Notes: a model not told the origin generated them from the sequence alone. Counted from the first letter of the stretch, positions 34,875 through 44,648 are shown. The stretch is DNA of 64,000 nucleotides from Rhizobiales bacterium UBA1912 (GCA_002337455.1 DDGC01000023.1:31868-95867), one strand, 5' to 3'. Made by a program: numbers and translations.

Positions 34875-36299
34875 TTAGCGCGGCAGCGCGGTTTCGCCCA
34901 TCAGGTCGATATCGATGGCGCGGGCGGCCTGGCGGCCCTCGCGGATGGCCCAGACGACGAGCGACTGGCCGCGGCGCATGTCACCGGCGGCGTAAACCCC
35001 ATCCACACTGGTTTTGTAGCTGAAGGTATCGGCAAACAGATTGCCGCGCTTGTCGAGCCTGGCGCCAAGCTGTTCGAGCATGCCTTCATGGACCGGGTGG
35101 GCAAAGCCAATCGCCATGAGCACAAGTTCGGCGGGCAGGACGAAATCGCTGCCCTCGATGGGCTGGCGATCGGTGCCGACGCGGGCGCATTTGACGCCCA
35201 TGACATGGCCGCGCTCGTCTGAAACGATCTCGACGGTGCCGGCCTGGAACTCACGATTGGCGCCCTCGGCCTGCGAGGAGGAGGTGCGCATCTTGACGGC
35301 CCAATTGGGCCATGAGGTGAGCTTGTCTTCCTTGAGGGGCGGCTGGGGGCGGATGTCGAGCTGGGTAACCGAGACGGCACCCTGACGAAAGGCAGTGCCT
35401 ACGCAGTCCGATGCTGTATCGCCACCACCGATCACCACAACATTCTTGCCTGCGGCAAGGATGGGCTCGTCGGTAACCGGTTCCCCGCCATTGCGGCGGT
35501 TCTGTTGGACGAGATAGGGCATAGCGTAGTGAACGCCGGCAAATTCGGTGCCCTCGCAGCCGGGATGGCGCGGGAATTCCGAGCCGCCGCAGAGCAGCAC
35601 GGCATCATGGTTGGCCTGCAGGTCGGCGAACTGGCGGGTGACGCCGATGTTTTCGCCGAAATGGAAGATCACGCCTTCGGCTTCCATCTGGGCCTGCCGG
35701 AAATCGATATGGCCCTTTTCCATCTTGAAGTCGGGAATGCCGTAGCGCAGCAATCCGCCGGGCTTTGGTTCGCGTTCGAAAAGGTGAACCTCGTGGCCGA
35801 CGCGGGCAAGCTGTTGCGCCGCGGCAAGACCGGCGGGGCCGGCACCGACGACTGCAATCTTCTTGCCGGTTTTCTTGTCGGCGATCTGGGGGCGGACCCA
35901 GCCGCCGCGGATCGCCTTGTCGGCAATAGCCTGTTCGACAGTCTTGATGGCGACCGGGCTATCTTCGAGGTTGAGGGTACATGCTTCCTCGCACGGGGCG
36001 GGGCAGATGCGGCCGGTGAACTCGGGGAAATTGTTGGTCGAATGGAGGTTGCGCGAGGCTTCCTCCCAATCGTCCTGATAAACGAGATCGTTCCAGTCCG
36101 GGATCTGGTTGTGGACGGGGCAGCCCGTATCGCCATGGCAATAGGGGATGCCGCAATCCATGCAGCGCGCGGCCTGGTTTTTCACTTCCGGCTCGGTGAG
36201 CGGGATCGTGAACTCGTGATGGTGCCGGACGCGGTCCGAGGCGGGCTCGTAGCGCTGTTCCTGGCGATCTATTTCAAGAAAGCCCGTTACCTTACCCAT
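34875..36299 (-). CDS. gltD: Glutamate synthase (NADPH) small subunit
   Basis: 474 residues. Transfers electrons from NADPH through FAD and two [4Fe-4S] clusters to the large subunit. N-terminal Cys groups (CMDCGIPYCHGDTGCPVHN and CPAPCEEACTLN) hold the clusters; GAGPAGLAAAQ binds FAD, and GGGDTASDCVG binds NADPH. It lies 13 bp after gltB in the same operon. Confidence 0.96.
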   Translation of the reverse strand: MGKVTGFLEIDRQEQRYEPASDRVRHHHEFTIPLTEPEVKNQAARCMDCGIPYCHGDTGCPVHNQIPDWNDLVYQDDWEEASRNLHSTNNFPEFTGRICPAPCEEACTLNLEDSPVAIKTVEQAIADKAIRGGWVRPQIADKKTGKKIAVVGAGPAGLAAAQQLARVGHEVHLFEREPKPGGLLRYGIPDFKMEKGHIDFRQAQMEAEGVIFHFGENIGVTRQFADLQANHDAVLLCGGSEFPRHPGCEGTEFAGVHYAMPYLVQQNRRNGGEPVTDEPILAAGKNVVVIGGGDTASDCVGTAFRQGAVSVTQLDIRPQPPLKEDKLTSWPNWAVKMRTSSSQAEGANREFQAGTVEIVSDERGHVMGVKCARVGTDRQPIEGSDFVLPAELVLMAIGFAHPVHEGMLEQLGARLDKRGNLFADTFSYKTSVDGVYAAGDMRRGQSLVVWAIREGRQAARAIDIDLMGETALPR

Positions 36300-36312
36300 T
36301 GGCTTTCTCCCT

Positions 36313-39300
36313 TTATTCTGCTGCGGTGGGACGCGAGCGGCCCGTGCGCAAATCTTCCATTTCCTGCATCGCCCGGCGGTATTCGACCGGCATGATCTTT
36401 ACGAACTTGGGACGGTATTCCTCCCAATTGTCCAAGATCAGCTTGGCGCGCGATGAGCCGGTGTAGTGCAGGTGATTGGAAATGAGCTGGAACAGGCGTT
36501 CGTCGTCATGTTTGGTCATGTCGCCCGATACGTCGACGCGGCCATGCCATTCGAGATCGCCACCGTGGTGGTGGATCTTGCGCATGAGTTCTTCTTCCTC
36601 GGCCACGGGTTCGAGATCGACCATGGCGAGGTTGCAGCGCGAGCGGAAGGTTTCGTCTTCATCGAGGACATAGGCCACGCCGCCCGACATGCCAGCGGCA
36701 AAGTTGCGGCCCGTCTTGCCGATGACGACGACGACACCGCCGGTCATGTATTCGCAGCCGTGATCGCCGGTGCCTTCGACAATTGCGATGGCGCCCGAGT
36801 TGCGCACGGCGAAGCGCTCGCCAGCCACGCCGCGGAAATAGCACTCACCGGCAATGGCGCCGTAGAGCACCGTGTTGCCCACGATCATCGACTCCTCGGG
36901 CACGATCTGCGCCTTTTCGGAGGGACGGATGACGATGCGGCCACCCGAAAGGCCCTTGCCGACGTAGTCGTTGGCGTCCCCGATCAGATCGAAGCTGATG
37001 CCTTTGGCGAGGAACGCGCCAAAGCTCTGGCCCGCGGTGCCGCGCAGGGTGACCGAGATCGTGTCTTCGGCCAGCCCCTTGTGGCCGTGCGCCTTGGCGA
37101 CTTCGCCCGACAGCATGGCGCCGGCCGAGCGGTTGAGCGAGCGGATCGGCATTTCGAACTGCACTGGCTCTTTGGTGTCGATGGCGTTACGGGCCTTTTC
37201 GATCAGGGTGCGGTCGAGAACGGCTTCGAGGTGGTGGTTCTGGAATTCGGTGTGGTGGATCGAATCCCCGCCGATGGGCTCGGGCTTATAGAACAGCTTT
37301 GCGAAATCGAGGCCCTTGGCCTTCCAGTGGTCGTCGAGCCGGGTCTGATCGAGCAGATCGGAGCGGCCGATAACCTCGTTGAGAGTTTTGGCACCCATCG
37401 CGGCGAGCAGCTTGCGCAGCTCTTCGGCGACAAAGAAGAAATAGTTGATGACGTGCTCGGGCGTACCCTTAAAGCGCTTGCGCAGAACGGGGTCCTGGGT
37501 CGCGATGCCGACCGGGCAGGTGTTGAGATGGCACTTGCGCATCATGATGCAGCCCGCCGCGATCAGCGGGGCGGTGGCAAAGCCGTATTCATCGGCACCG
37601 AGCAGGGCGCCGATCAGCACGTCGCGTCCGGTGCGGAAGCCGCCATCGACCTGAAGCGCCACCCTGCTGCGCAGGCGGTTGATGACGAGGGTCTGGTGGG
37701 TTTCGGCAAGGCCGATTTCCCACGGTCCGCCAGCGTGCTTGAGTGAGGTCAGGGGCGCGGCGCCGGTGCCGCCATCATAGCCCGAAATCGTGATGTGATC
37801 GGCGCGCGCCTTGGCGACGCCGGCGGCAACGGTGCCGACACCGACTTCGGAGACGAGCTTGACCGAAACAGCGGCCTTGGGGTTGACGTTTTTCAGATCG
37901 TAGATGAGCTGGGCAAGATCCTCGATCGAATAGATGTCGTGGTGCGGCGGGGGCGAAATCAGGCCCACGCCCGGTGTCGAATGGCGCGTCTTGGCGACCA
38001 CCCAATCGACCTTGTGGCCGGGGAGCTGACCGCCTTCGCCGGGCTTGGCGCCCTGGGCGACCTTGATCTGGAGCATGTCGGCGTTGACCAGATACTCGGT
38101 GGTGACGCCGAACCGGCCGGACGCGATCTGCTTGATGGCGGAACGCTGGGGGTTCATGGCGCCATCGGGCAGGGGCTTGAAGCGTTCGGGGTCTTCCCCG
38201 CCTTCGCCGGTGTTGGACTTGCCGCCGATCTTGTTCATGGCCATGGCGAGGGTCGTATGCGCTTCGCGCGAGATCGACCCAAAGCTCATGGCGCCGGTGG
38301 CAAAGCGCTGGACAATGGCTTCGGCAGGCTCGACTTCTGAAATGTCGATGGCTTCGCCCAGAGGCTTGATCTCAAACAGCGAGCGGATGGTCAAATGCTC
38401 GGCGTTCTCGCCATTGGCGGCGCGGGCAAAGGCCTCGTAACGCTCCTGGGCGCCATCGGGCGTATCGCCCTTCAAGCGCACGGCGTGCTGGAGGTCGGCA
38501 ATGGTGTTGGGGCCCCAGGCATGGGCTTCGCCGCGCATGCGGTAGGCGTATTCGCCGCCCACTTCGAGGCTCTTGCGCAACACTGCGTCGTCGGAGAAGG
38601 CGAGCCTGTGGCGGCGCAGGGTCTCCTCGGCGACTTCGGGAAGCCCCACACCTTCAATGGTGGTGGCGGTGCCGAAAAAGAAGCGCTTGACGATTTCGGT
38701 CGAGAGGCCGACAGCGTCGAAAATCTGCGCGCCGCAATAGGACTGGTAGGTCGAAATGCCCATCTTGGACATGATCTTGAGCAGCCCCTTACCCACCGAC
38801 TTGATGTAACGGTAGATGACTTCGCCGGCATCGACTTCGGACGGGAATTCGCCTTCGGCGTGCAGCGCGGCGAGGGCCTCGAAGGCCAGATAGGGGTTGA
38901 TCGCTTCGGCGCCATAGCCGGCCAGCACAGCGAAGTGATGGACTTCGCGCGCTTCGCCGGTTTCGACCACCAGGCCCGAGGATGTGCGCAGGCCTTTGCG
39001 GATCAGGTGATGGTGCACGGCAGCCGTCGCCAGCAGCGCAGGGATAGCAATGCGGTTGGCCGCGATCAGGCGGTCGGACAGGATGATGATGTTGTAGCCG
39101 TTCTGGACGGCGGATTCGGCGCGTTCGCACAGCGCATCGAGCGCAGCTTCCATACCCGCGGTGCCCTTTGCGGCATCATAGGTGATGTCGAGGGTCGCAG
39201 TGTGGAACTGGTTGTCGGCCATGTCGCCGAGCGCGCGGATCTTTTCGAGATCCTCGTTGGTGAGGATGGGCTGGCGCACTTCAAGACGCTTGGTGGTCGA

Positions 39301-41028
39301 AAGACCCTCAAGATCGAAAAGGTTGGGGCGCGGGCCGATGAAGGACACAAGGCTCATCACCGATTCCTCGCGGATCGGATCGATGGGCGGGTTGGTGACC
39401 TGCGCAAAGTTCTGCTTGAAATAGGTATAGAGCAGCTTGGGCTTGTCCGAGAGCGCCGAAAGCGGGGTATCGGTGCCCATCGAGCCGACGGCTTCCTGGC
39501 CAGTTGTCGCCATGGGCGCCATCAGGATCTTGACGTCTTCCTGGCTGTAACCGAAGGCCTGCAGGCGATCGAGAAGGCTCTCGGTGGTCGCGGGGGCCTT
39601 GGGCTCGGCTTCGGGCAGGTCCTCGAGCACGATCTGGGTCTTGGCGAGCCAGGTGGCGTAGGGGTTCTTGCCAGCCAGAGCCTTTTTGATCTCATCGTCG
39701 GAAACGATGCGGCCCTCTTCGAGATCGATGAACAGCATGCGGCCCGGCTGCAGGCGCCAGCGCTCAACGACGTCTTCGTCGGGGATGTCGAGCACGCCCG
39801 ATTCCGAGGCGAGGACGACGTGATCTTCCTTGGTCACCAGATAGCGGGCCGGACGCAGGCCGTTGCGGTCAAGGGTCGCGACCACATAGCGGCCATCGGA
39901 CAGCGACATGGCGGCGGGGCCATCCCAGGGCTCCATGAGCGCGGCGTGGTACTCATAAAAGGCGCGGCGCTCTTCATCCATGAGTGAATTGCCGGCCCAG
40001 GCTTCCGGGATCAGCATCATGGCGGCATGGGGCAGCGAATAGCCGCCGCGCACGAGAAATTCGAGCGCGTTGTCAAAGCATGCGGTATCGGACTGGCCCT
40101 CATATGAGATCGGCCAGATCTTGGTGATGTCGTCGCCAAACTTTGGCGAGGCCACTGAAGCCTGGCGGGCCGCCATCCAGTTGACGTTGCCGCGGATGGT
40201 GTTGATTTCCCCGTTATGGATGGTCATCCGGTAGGGGTGAGCCAGCTTCCAGGAGGGGAAGGTGTTTGTCGAAAACCGCTGGTGAACGAGCGCGATGGCG
40301 CTTTGGAACTGGGTGTCGTGCAGGTCGGGATAGAACTTGCCGAGCTGGTCGGCCAGGAACATGCCCTTGTAAACGATGGTGCGGGCCGACATCGAGACGA
40401 TGTAAAAGCCGTTGTCGTCCTGAACCTCGGGGATTTCGCCATAGAGGGTGTTGGAGATCACCTTGCGGGTGATCAAGAGCTTGCGCTCGAAGGCGTCGAT
40501 ATCGTCGAGCCCTTCGGGGCGGGCGACAAACATCTGCTCAATGATCGGCTGGGTGGCGATAACGCCTTCCGACAGCGCGGAATTATCGAAGGGAACCACA
40601 CGCTCGCCGAGGATTTCCAGACCTTCGGCGGCAATCGTCTTGCGCACGAGTTCAGCGCAACGATCGCGCAGGGCGGTATCGTTGGGATAAAAAATCATGA
40701 TCGGTGCGTATTGCCCGACATCTGGCAGATCGAAATCGGTGACCTTGTCGAAAAAGGCGTGCGGAATCTGAGTGAGAATGCCTGCGCCGTCACCCATGAG
40801 CGGATCGGCGCCGACCGCGCCGCGGTGTTCTAGGTTCTCGAGGATTTCGAGACCCTTCTGCACCACTTCGTGGCTCTTGGCGTTCTTGATGTTGGCAATC
40901 ATGCCGATGCCGCAGGCATCGTGCTCGTTGGCCGGATCGTACAGACCCTGGGCGGCGTTGCGTTTGGTCGCAGTGGTGCCCGGAACTGCCGTAGCCGCCT
41001 CGATCAAATGCTTGTCCATTTCGCCCAT
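36313..41028 (-). CDS. gltB: Glutamate synthase (NADPH) large subunit
   Basis: 1571 residues. Hydrolyses glutamine with its N-terminal class II amidotransferase domain, channels ammonia about 30 angstroms, and makes glutamate on FMN. The nucleophile after propeptide removal is C39 in EHDACGIG, so a 38-residue leader is expected. The 3Fe-4S cluster Cys residues are in MRKCHLNTCPVGIATQ. The GXGXG beta-helix is at the C-terminus (GGVVVVIGKTGRNFAAGMSGG). The ATG at 41028 has GAGGAC upstream. Large open frames on the opposite strand are codon-bias shadows. Confidence 0.96.
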   Translation of the reverse strand: MGEMDKHLIEAATAVPGTTATKRNAAQGLYDPANEHDACGIGMIANIKNAKSHEVVQKGLEILENLEHRGAVGADPLMGDGAGILTQIPHAFFDKVTDFDLPDVGQYAPIMIFYPNDTALRDRCAELVRKTIAAEGLEILGERVVPFDNSALSEGVIATQPIIEQMFVARPEGLDDIDAFERKLLITRKVISNTLYGEIPEVQDDNGFYIVSMSARTIVYKGMFLADQLGKFYPDLHDTQFQSAIALVHQRFSTNTFPSWKLAHPYRMTIHNGEINTIRGNVNWMAARQASVASPKFGDDITKIWPISYEGQSDTACFDNALEFLVRGGYSLPHAAMMLIPEAWAGNSLMDEERRAFYEYHAALMEPWDGPAAMSLSDGRYVVATLDRNGLRPARYLVTKEDHVVLASESGVLDIPDEDVVERWRLQPGRMLFIDLEEGRIVSDDEIKKALAGKNPYATWLAKTQIVLEDLPEAEPKAPATTESLLDRLQAFGYSQEDVKILMAPMATTGQEAVGSMGTDTPLSALSDKPKLLYTYFKQNFAQVTNPPIDPIREESVMSLVSFIGPRPNLFDLEGLSTTKRLEVRQPILTNEDLEKIRALGDMADNQFHTATLDITYDAAKGTAGMEAALDALCERAESAVQNGYNIIILSDRLIAANRIAIPALLATAAVHHHLIRKGLRTSSGLVVETGEAREVHHFAVLAGYGAEAINPYLAFEALAALHAEGEFPSEVDAGEVIYRYIKSVGKGLLKIMSKMGISTYQSYCGAQIFDAVGLSTEIVKRFFFGTATTIEGVGLPEVAEETLRRHRLAFSDDAVLRKSLEVGGEYAYRMRGEAHAWGPNTIADLQHAVRLKGDTPDGAQERYEAFARAANGENAEHLTIRSLFEIKPLGEAIDISEVEPAEAIVQRFATGAMSFGSISREAHTTLAMAMNKIGGKSNTGEGGEDPERFKPLPDGAMNPQRSAIKQIASGRFGVTTEYLVNADMLQIKVAQGAKPGEGGQLPGHKVDWVVAKTRHSTPGVGLISPPPHHDIYSIEDLAQLIYDLKNVNPKAAVSVKLVSEVGVGTVAAGVAKARADHITISGYDGGTGAAPLTSLKHAGGPWEIGLAETHQTLVINRLRSRVALQVDGGFRTGRDVLIGALLGADEYGFATAPLIAAGCIMMRKCHLNTCPVGIATQDPVLRKRFKGTPEHVINYFFFVAEELRKLLAAMGAKTLNEVIGRSDLLDQTRLDDHWKAKGLDFAKLFYKPEPIGGDSIHHTEFQNHHLEAVLDRTLIEKARNAIDTKEPVQFEMPIRSLNRSAGAMLSGEVAKAHGHKGLAEDTISVTLRGTAGQSFGAFLAKGISFDLIGDANDYVGKGLSGGRIVIRPSEKAQIVPEESMIVGNTVLYGAIAGECYFRGVAGERFAVRNSGAIAIVEGTGDHGCEYMTGGVVVVIGKTGRNFAAGMSGGVAYVLDEDETFRSRCNLAMVDLEPVAEEEELMRKIHHHGGDLEWHGRVDVSGDMTKHDDERLFQLISNHLHYTGSSRAKLILDNWEEYRPKFVKIMPVEYRRAMQEMEDLRTGRSRPTAAE

Positions 41029-41513
41029 AATCAGGTCCTCGCCAAAGTTAACGGAAGGTTGCCCTTCTCCGTCCGTGCAGGTCGCTCGTTCGGGTCGTAC
41101 AAAGATCAATGTACGGCTCGGGTGAGCAGACCGGTTATTTATACTGGAGCGGCGCTGCATCCAAATGGCCGCTCAAACGAACCCTTGTTTCGGGTTCCGC
41201 CGGGCCGCTCCTCCTCGTGATGGGCGGGCTTTGACCGGCGACGCAGATCGGTCCGGGAGACGGTCGATGCTGCGATTTCTGCCAGGCACTGTCCTAGCAC
41301 ATACTTGTGTGAAGGATCGCCTGTCATTTGTCAATAATGGACAGCAATGCTGCCCTAAAATTTGCGCGACATTCGCAGATTTTTTGCACAGCGGCAAGTC
41401 CGGGCCCCTGATTTTAGGATGGGCAGCCTAAAATGGCAAACGAGCGCCCGGCTAGTCGCCGGGCGCCCGCTTCAACGTTCGGGAGGAGGGAACGTCAGTA
41501 TCGGGACAGGGCT
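41029..41513. other. Non-coding region between divergently placed gltB and hsp20 units
   Basis: 485 bp without a convincing gene. It holds the gltB promoter region and three hairpins near the hsp20 end: ATTTTAGG/CCTAAAAT (41411-41434), the 9-bp GC stem at 41444-41466, and ACGTTC/GAACGT (41475-41495). The middle portion (about 41100-41400) includes A/T-rich text but no motif I can name. Confidence 0.7.
41444..41466 (-). terminator. Terminator of hsp20
   Basis: GCGCCCGGC-TAGTC-GCCGGGCGC is a perfect 9-bp stem downstream of the hsp20 stop. On the minus strand it is followed by a T-containing TCGTTTGCC. Probable factor-independent terminator. Confidence 0.65.
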
Positions 41514-41966
41514 TTAGTTTACCGTCTTGTCCTCGATGGTCTGGGTCGTGCTGGCGATCTCGATCTGGCGCGGGCGCTTGGATTCGGGAAGCTCGCGCTT
41601 GAGGTCAACATGCAGCAGGCCGTTTTCGAGCGAAGCGCCGGAGACCTCGACATGCTCGGCAAGCTGGAAGCGCAGCTCGAAAGCGCGCTCGGCAATGCCG
41701 CGGTGGAGGAATTCGCGCTTTTCACTAGAGCCCGATGCTCGCGAGCCCTTGACCTGCAGGCTGTTTTCCTTGGTCTCGATGGCAATATCGCCCGACGAGA
41801 AGCCGGCGACCGCGATGGTCACGCGGTAGGTGTCCTCACCTGTGCGCTCGATATTGTAGGGCGGGTAGGACTTGGCGTCTTCGGCGACCAGGGTATCGAG
41901 GCGCGAGAAGAGGCGGTCGAACCCGACGGTGGAGCGGTAAAAGGGGGAAAAATCAAGGCGTTGCAT
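41514..41966 (-). CDS. Small heat-shock protein, Hsp20/IbpA family
   Basis: 150 residues. ATP-independent holdase that binds unfolding proteins during heat stress. The alpha-crystallin domain runs from YPPYNIERTGEDTYRVTIAVAGF (about residue 34) to ENGLLHVDLKRELPE (about 128), including FLHRGIAERAFELRFQLAEHVEV. The N-terminus MQRLDFSPFYRSTVGFDRLF is that of rhizobial Hsp classes. It is preceded by a ROSE-like thermometer, so translation is expected to rise with temperature. Confidence 0.93.
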   Translation of the reverse strand: MQRLDFSPFYRSTVGFDRLFSRLDTLVAEDAKSYPPYNIERTGEDTYRVTIAVAGFSSGDIAIETKENSLQVKGSRASGSSEKREFLHRGIAERAFELRFQLAEHVEVSGASLENGLLHVDLKRELPESKRPRQIEIASTTQTIEDKTVN

Positions 41967-42070
41967 TTTCGGTGTTCTCCTGATTGTAGCAAGAACGTTT
42001 TAGCCATGCTGCCGGGTCGAGGCTCCCTTTTGAGGCGAGCGGTTTCCGGCGGCGTCCCCGGGTCATCCGG
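41967..42070 (-). promoter_or_regulatory. ROSE-like RNA thermometer of hsp20
   Basis: In the hsp20 5' leader the ribosome-binding site is paired. GTTCTTGCT (minus strand, 41996 to 41988) pairs with AGGAGAAC (41981 to 41974) across a 6-nt loop, leaving one bulged G. The anti-Shine-Dalgarno TTGCT with a bulged G opposite the site is the hallmark of ROSE elements in rhizobial heat-shock genes. Upstream GC-rich hairpins (about 42010-42060) would complete the element; its 5' limit is approximate. Prediction: closed at growth temperature, melting on heat shock. Confidence 0.8.
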
Positions 42071-42220
42071 CGGACAGCACAGAGATAGGAACAGGCAATT
42101 TGCTGTTCAAGAGGTCCCCGATTTCGCGGCTGAATTGAATATGAACGGTCCGCTCGGAGAGCGTTCAGGTGGGGTGGGCTAGAAGGGTGCATGTGATGCC
42201 GGAAACGGTGTCATGACAAA

Positions 42221-42261
42221 GCGCAGGCGCCGTTCACCGCCCCCCGCAACGGCGCCTGCGC
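42221..42261. repeat. 14-bp perfect inverted repeat in hsp20-pldB intergenic region
   Basis: GCGCAGGCGCCGTT (42221-42234) and AACGGCGCCTGCGC (42248-42261) enclose a 13-nt C-rich loop. This very stable hairpin sits between divergent genes, where no terminator would be expected. On the minus strand it is followed by TTTGTC. The role is unknown. Confidence 0.7.
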
Positions 42262-42354
42262 ATCGCCTCCCGGACATCTTCTGGAAGCGCCTTATGTTCT
42301 CGCCTCCTTTACCAACCATCGCTATTGTGCCGTTCAACGCCCAATAGAGGCCCG

Positions 42355-43329
42355 ATGAACATGGACGCGACGACCGACGGACACGAGTTTGTCCACCTCG
42401 AGATAAATCCCATCCCAAAAGGGGCCCGGTCGGGGTATTTTTCGACCAGCGACAAGGTTCGGCTGCGCTATGGCGTTTTCCCCAGGCAGGGGGAGGCGGC
42501 GCGCGGCACAATCGTGCTGGTGCAGGGGCGCACCGAGTTCATCGAGAAATATTTCGAGACCATCGGCGATTTCCAGAAACGCGGCTTTACCGTCGCTACG
42601 TTCGATCTGCGCGGGCAGGGCGGCTCGGACCGGCTCATCGGCAATCCGCATCACGGGCACGTCGAAAATTTCGACGACTATTGGACCGACCTTCACGATT
42701 TTCACAAAACCATCGTCCTGCCCGACTGCCCGCCGCCCTATTACCTTGTGGGCCATTCGACGGGGGGCCTGATCGGGCTTCTGGCGGCGACGCGCGACCG
42801 GCTGATGTTTGACCGGGTCTTCCTGTCCTCGCCCATGGTCAGCTTGCCCGGACTGCCGTTCTCACTCAAATGGTCGTCGCGGCTGGTCGATTTCGCGCGA
42901 TTTCTGGGGCTCTCGGCCATGCCGGTGGGACGCCGTGGGGACAAGGCGCAAACCGAAATGGCGTTCGAGGGCAATCCGCTGACTTCGGACAAGGCGCGTT
43001 ATATGCGCAGCGTCGAGATATTGAAGGCGCGGCCCGACCTGGTTGTCGGGTTGCCCACGCTGGGCTGGATTGGATCGTCGCTGGCCGCCATGCGGAAAGC
43101 CAATGGGGACGATTTCCCCGCCCAGCTCAAGATACCGGTGTTCATCTGCGCGGCGGCGCTCGACACGGTTGTCGAGACCAGCGCGACCGAAGCGCTGGGG
43201 CTGCGGCTGCGGGCCGGGCACCACGTGGTGATCGGTGGCGCGCGGCATGAACTTTTCGTGGAAACCGATGCGATCCGCGAACAATTGTTTGCGGCTTTCG
43301 ATGCGTTTGTGACCGAGCAGACGGGTTAA
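42355..43329 (+). CDS. Alpha/beta hydrolase, lysophospholipase (PldB)-like
   Basis: 324 residues of the alpha/beta fold. The nucleophile is S135 in LVGHSTGG; the acid is likely Asp in CAAALDTVV and the base His in GGARHELFVE, as in PldB-type monoacylglycerol/lysophospholipid lipases. GRTEFIEKY and DLRGQGGSDR are the family oxyanion-hole and helix-A regions. Probably deacylates lysophospholipids in the cytoplasm or at the membrane. The ATG at 42355 is within MNMDAT; an earlier start at 42325 is possible. Confidence 0.88.
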   Translation: MNMDATTDGHEFVHLEINPIPKGARSGYFSTSDKVRLRYGVFPRQGEAARGTIVLVQGRTEFIEKYFETIGDFQKRGFTVATFDLRGQGGSDRLIGNPHHGHVENFDDYWTDLHDFHKTIVLPDCPPPYYLVGHSTGGLIGLLAATRDRLMFDRVFLSSPMVSLPGLPFSLKWSSRLVDFARFLGLSAMPVGRRGDKAQTEMAFEGNPLTSDKARYMRSVEILKARPDLVVGLPTLGWIGSSLAAMRKANGDDFPAQLKIPVFICAAALDTVVETSATEALGLRLRAGHHVVIGGARHELFVETDAIREQLFAAFDAFVTEQTG

Positions 43330-43390
43330 TTTTACCCGGCCTGGGGCGAAGACCTCTGGCGGTTTCTTTTACATTGTATCGGGGCGAGCG

Positions 43391-43813
43391 ATGATGGACG
43401 ACGATAAAAAAACTGCCGGCTCATGCCAATGCGGCGCCGTCAGGTTCGAGGTTTCCGGCCCCTTCGAGAGCTTTTTTCTGTGTCATTGCAACCGCTGCCG
43501 CAAGGACACCGGGTCGGCGCACGCTGCCAATTTGTTTTCATCGACGGCAACGATCGACTGGCTGGCGGGTCAGGATGCCATCCGGACCTATCGGATGCCC
43601 AATACGCTGCATCAGAAGAGCTTTTGTTCCCAGTGCGGTTCTGCGGTGCCCAATGTGCAGATGAACGGTGGCCTGCTCGTGGTGCCGGCGGGTAGTCTCG
43701 ATGATGCCGTCGAAATCCGCCCCGATGCCCATATCTGCTTTGCCAGCCGGGCCGAGTGGGACAATCCCGGAGACGTTCCCACGCTCGACGGTCTTCCCGG
43801 CCAGACGCGCTAG
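43391..43813 (+). CDS. GFA-family zinc-binding protein
   Basis: 140 residues with the glutathione-dependent formaldehyde-activating (CENP-V/GFA) fold. Three zinc-ligand groups are complete: CQCGAVRFEV near residue 12, CHCNRCRK near 31, and CSQCGS near 77. Family members often bind small thiols or aldehyde adducts, but most have no confirmed activity. It follows the lipase-like gene by 61 bp and converges with hisN. Confidence 0.87.
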   Translation: MMDDDKKTAGSCQCGAVRFEVSGPFESFFLCHCNRCRKDTGSAHAANLFSSTATIDWLAGQDAIRTYRMPNTLHQKSFCSQCGSAVPNVQMNGGLLVVPAGSLDDAVEIRPDAHICFASRAEWDNPGDVPTLDGLPGQTR

Positions 43814-43826
43814 CGCATCCCAGCGT

Positions 43827-44648
43827 CTATTCCAGCATCGCGTCGCGCAGGGCGTTGAGGGCTTCCTCGTGCAGTTGCGGGGTTGCGGCGGCGACACAGG
43901 TGCCGCCCTGTTCGGCGCGGCCGCCGTCCCAGGTGGTGACGACGCCGCCGGCCGCCTCGATGATGGGGATAAGGGGGGCAATATCGACGTCTTTGAGACC
44001 GGCTTCGACCACCACATCGATATGGCCGGACGCCAGAAGGCAATAGGCGTAGCAATCGAGCCCGTAGCGGACCTGCAGCACGCGGGCGCTCAACGCCGTC
44101 CAGGCTGAAAGGTGAGGGCCGTGGAACATGTCGGGGCTTGTCGTGCTGGCGCGGGCCTGTGCCAGTTTGGTCACCGCGCTGACCGTAGCGGGGAAGGGCT
44201 GTCCGTTGCGGGTGTGTTCGAGCCTGCCGCCAGTTGCCAGCCAGCGCTCGCCGGTAAAGGGCTGTTCCATCAGCCCGGCAATGGCCCTGCCCTCGTAAGT
44301 GAGCCCGATCAGCGTGCCCCAGACCGGAACGCCGGAAATAAAGGCTCTGGTGCCGTCGATGGGATCGATGATCCAGTTGAACCGGGTCGCAGTGTCCTTT
44401 GCGTCCCACTCCTCCCCGATGATGCCGTGGTCGGGAAAACGCGCGGCGATCGCTTCGCGAATGCGCGTTTCGGCCTCGCGGTCGGCCTCGGTGACCGGAT
44501 CGAAGCCGACCGAAAACTTGTTATCCACAGCAAGTTGGGTTCTGAACCGCCCCAATGTCGAGGGACGCGCGGCATCGGCGCCGGCAATCAAAGTTTCGGC
44601 TATGGTCTGATCGGTCAGGCCGGCTGGTGACGAAATTGTCATGGACAT
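43827..44648 (-). CDS. hisN: Histidinol-phosphatase, inositol monophosphatase family
   Basis: 273 residues. Removes phosphate from L-histidinol phosphate in histidine synthesis, as the alphaproteobacterial HisN does. Metal-binding motifs are complete: EADREAETRIRE, IIGEEW, and WIIDPIDGTRAFISG (about residues 92-106), with GLDCYAYCLLASGHIDVVVE and LKDVDIAPLIPIIEAAGG near the end. The HisN subgroup is inferred from the AFISG and VPVWG text; a broad inositol-phosphatase activity is the alternative. Confidence 0.86.
   Translation of the reverse strand: MSMTISSPAGLTDQTIAETLIAGADAARPSTLGRFRTQLAVDNKFSVGFDPVTEADREAETRIREAIAARFPDHGIIGEEWDAKDTATRFNWIIDPIDGTRAFISGVPVWGTLIGLTYEGRAIAGLMEQPFTGERWLATGGRLEHTRNGQPFPATVSAVTKLAQARASTTSPDMFHGPHLSAWTALSARVLQVRYGLDCYAYCLLASGHIDVVVEAGLKDVDIAPLIPIIEAAGGVVTTWDGGRAEQGGTCVAAATPQLHEEALNALRDAMLE

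Noticed and set aside
36466..41125. Long open frames antisense to gltB (up to about 530 codons)
   Set aside because: They mirror the strong third-position GC bias of gltB, carry no domain pattern and have no ribosome-binding sites.
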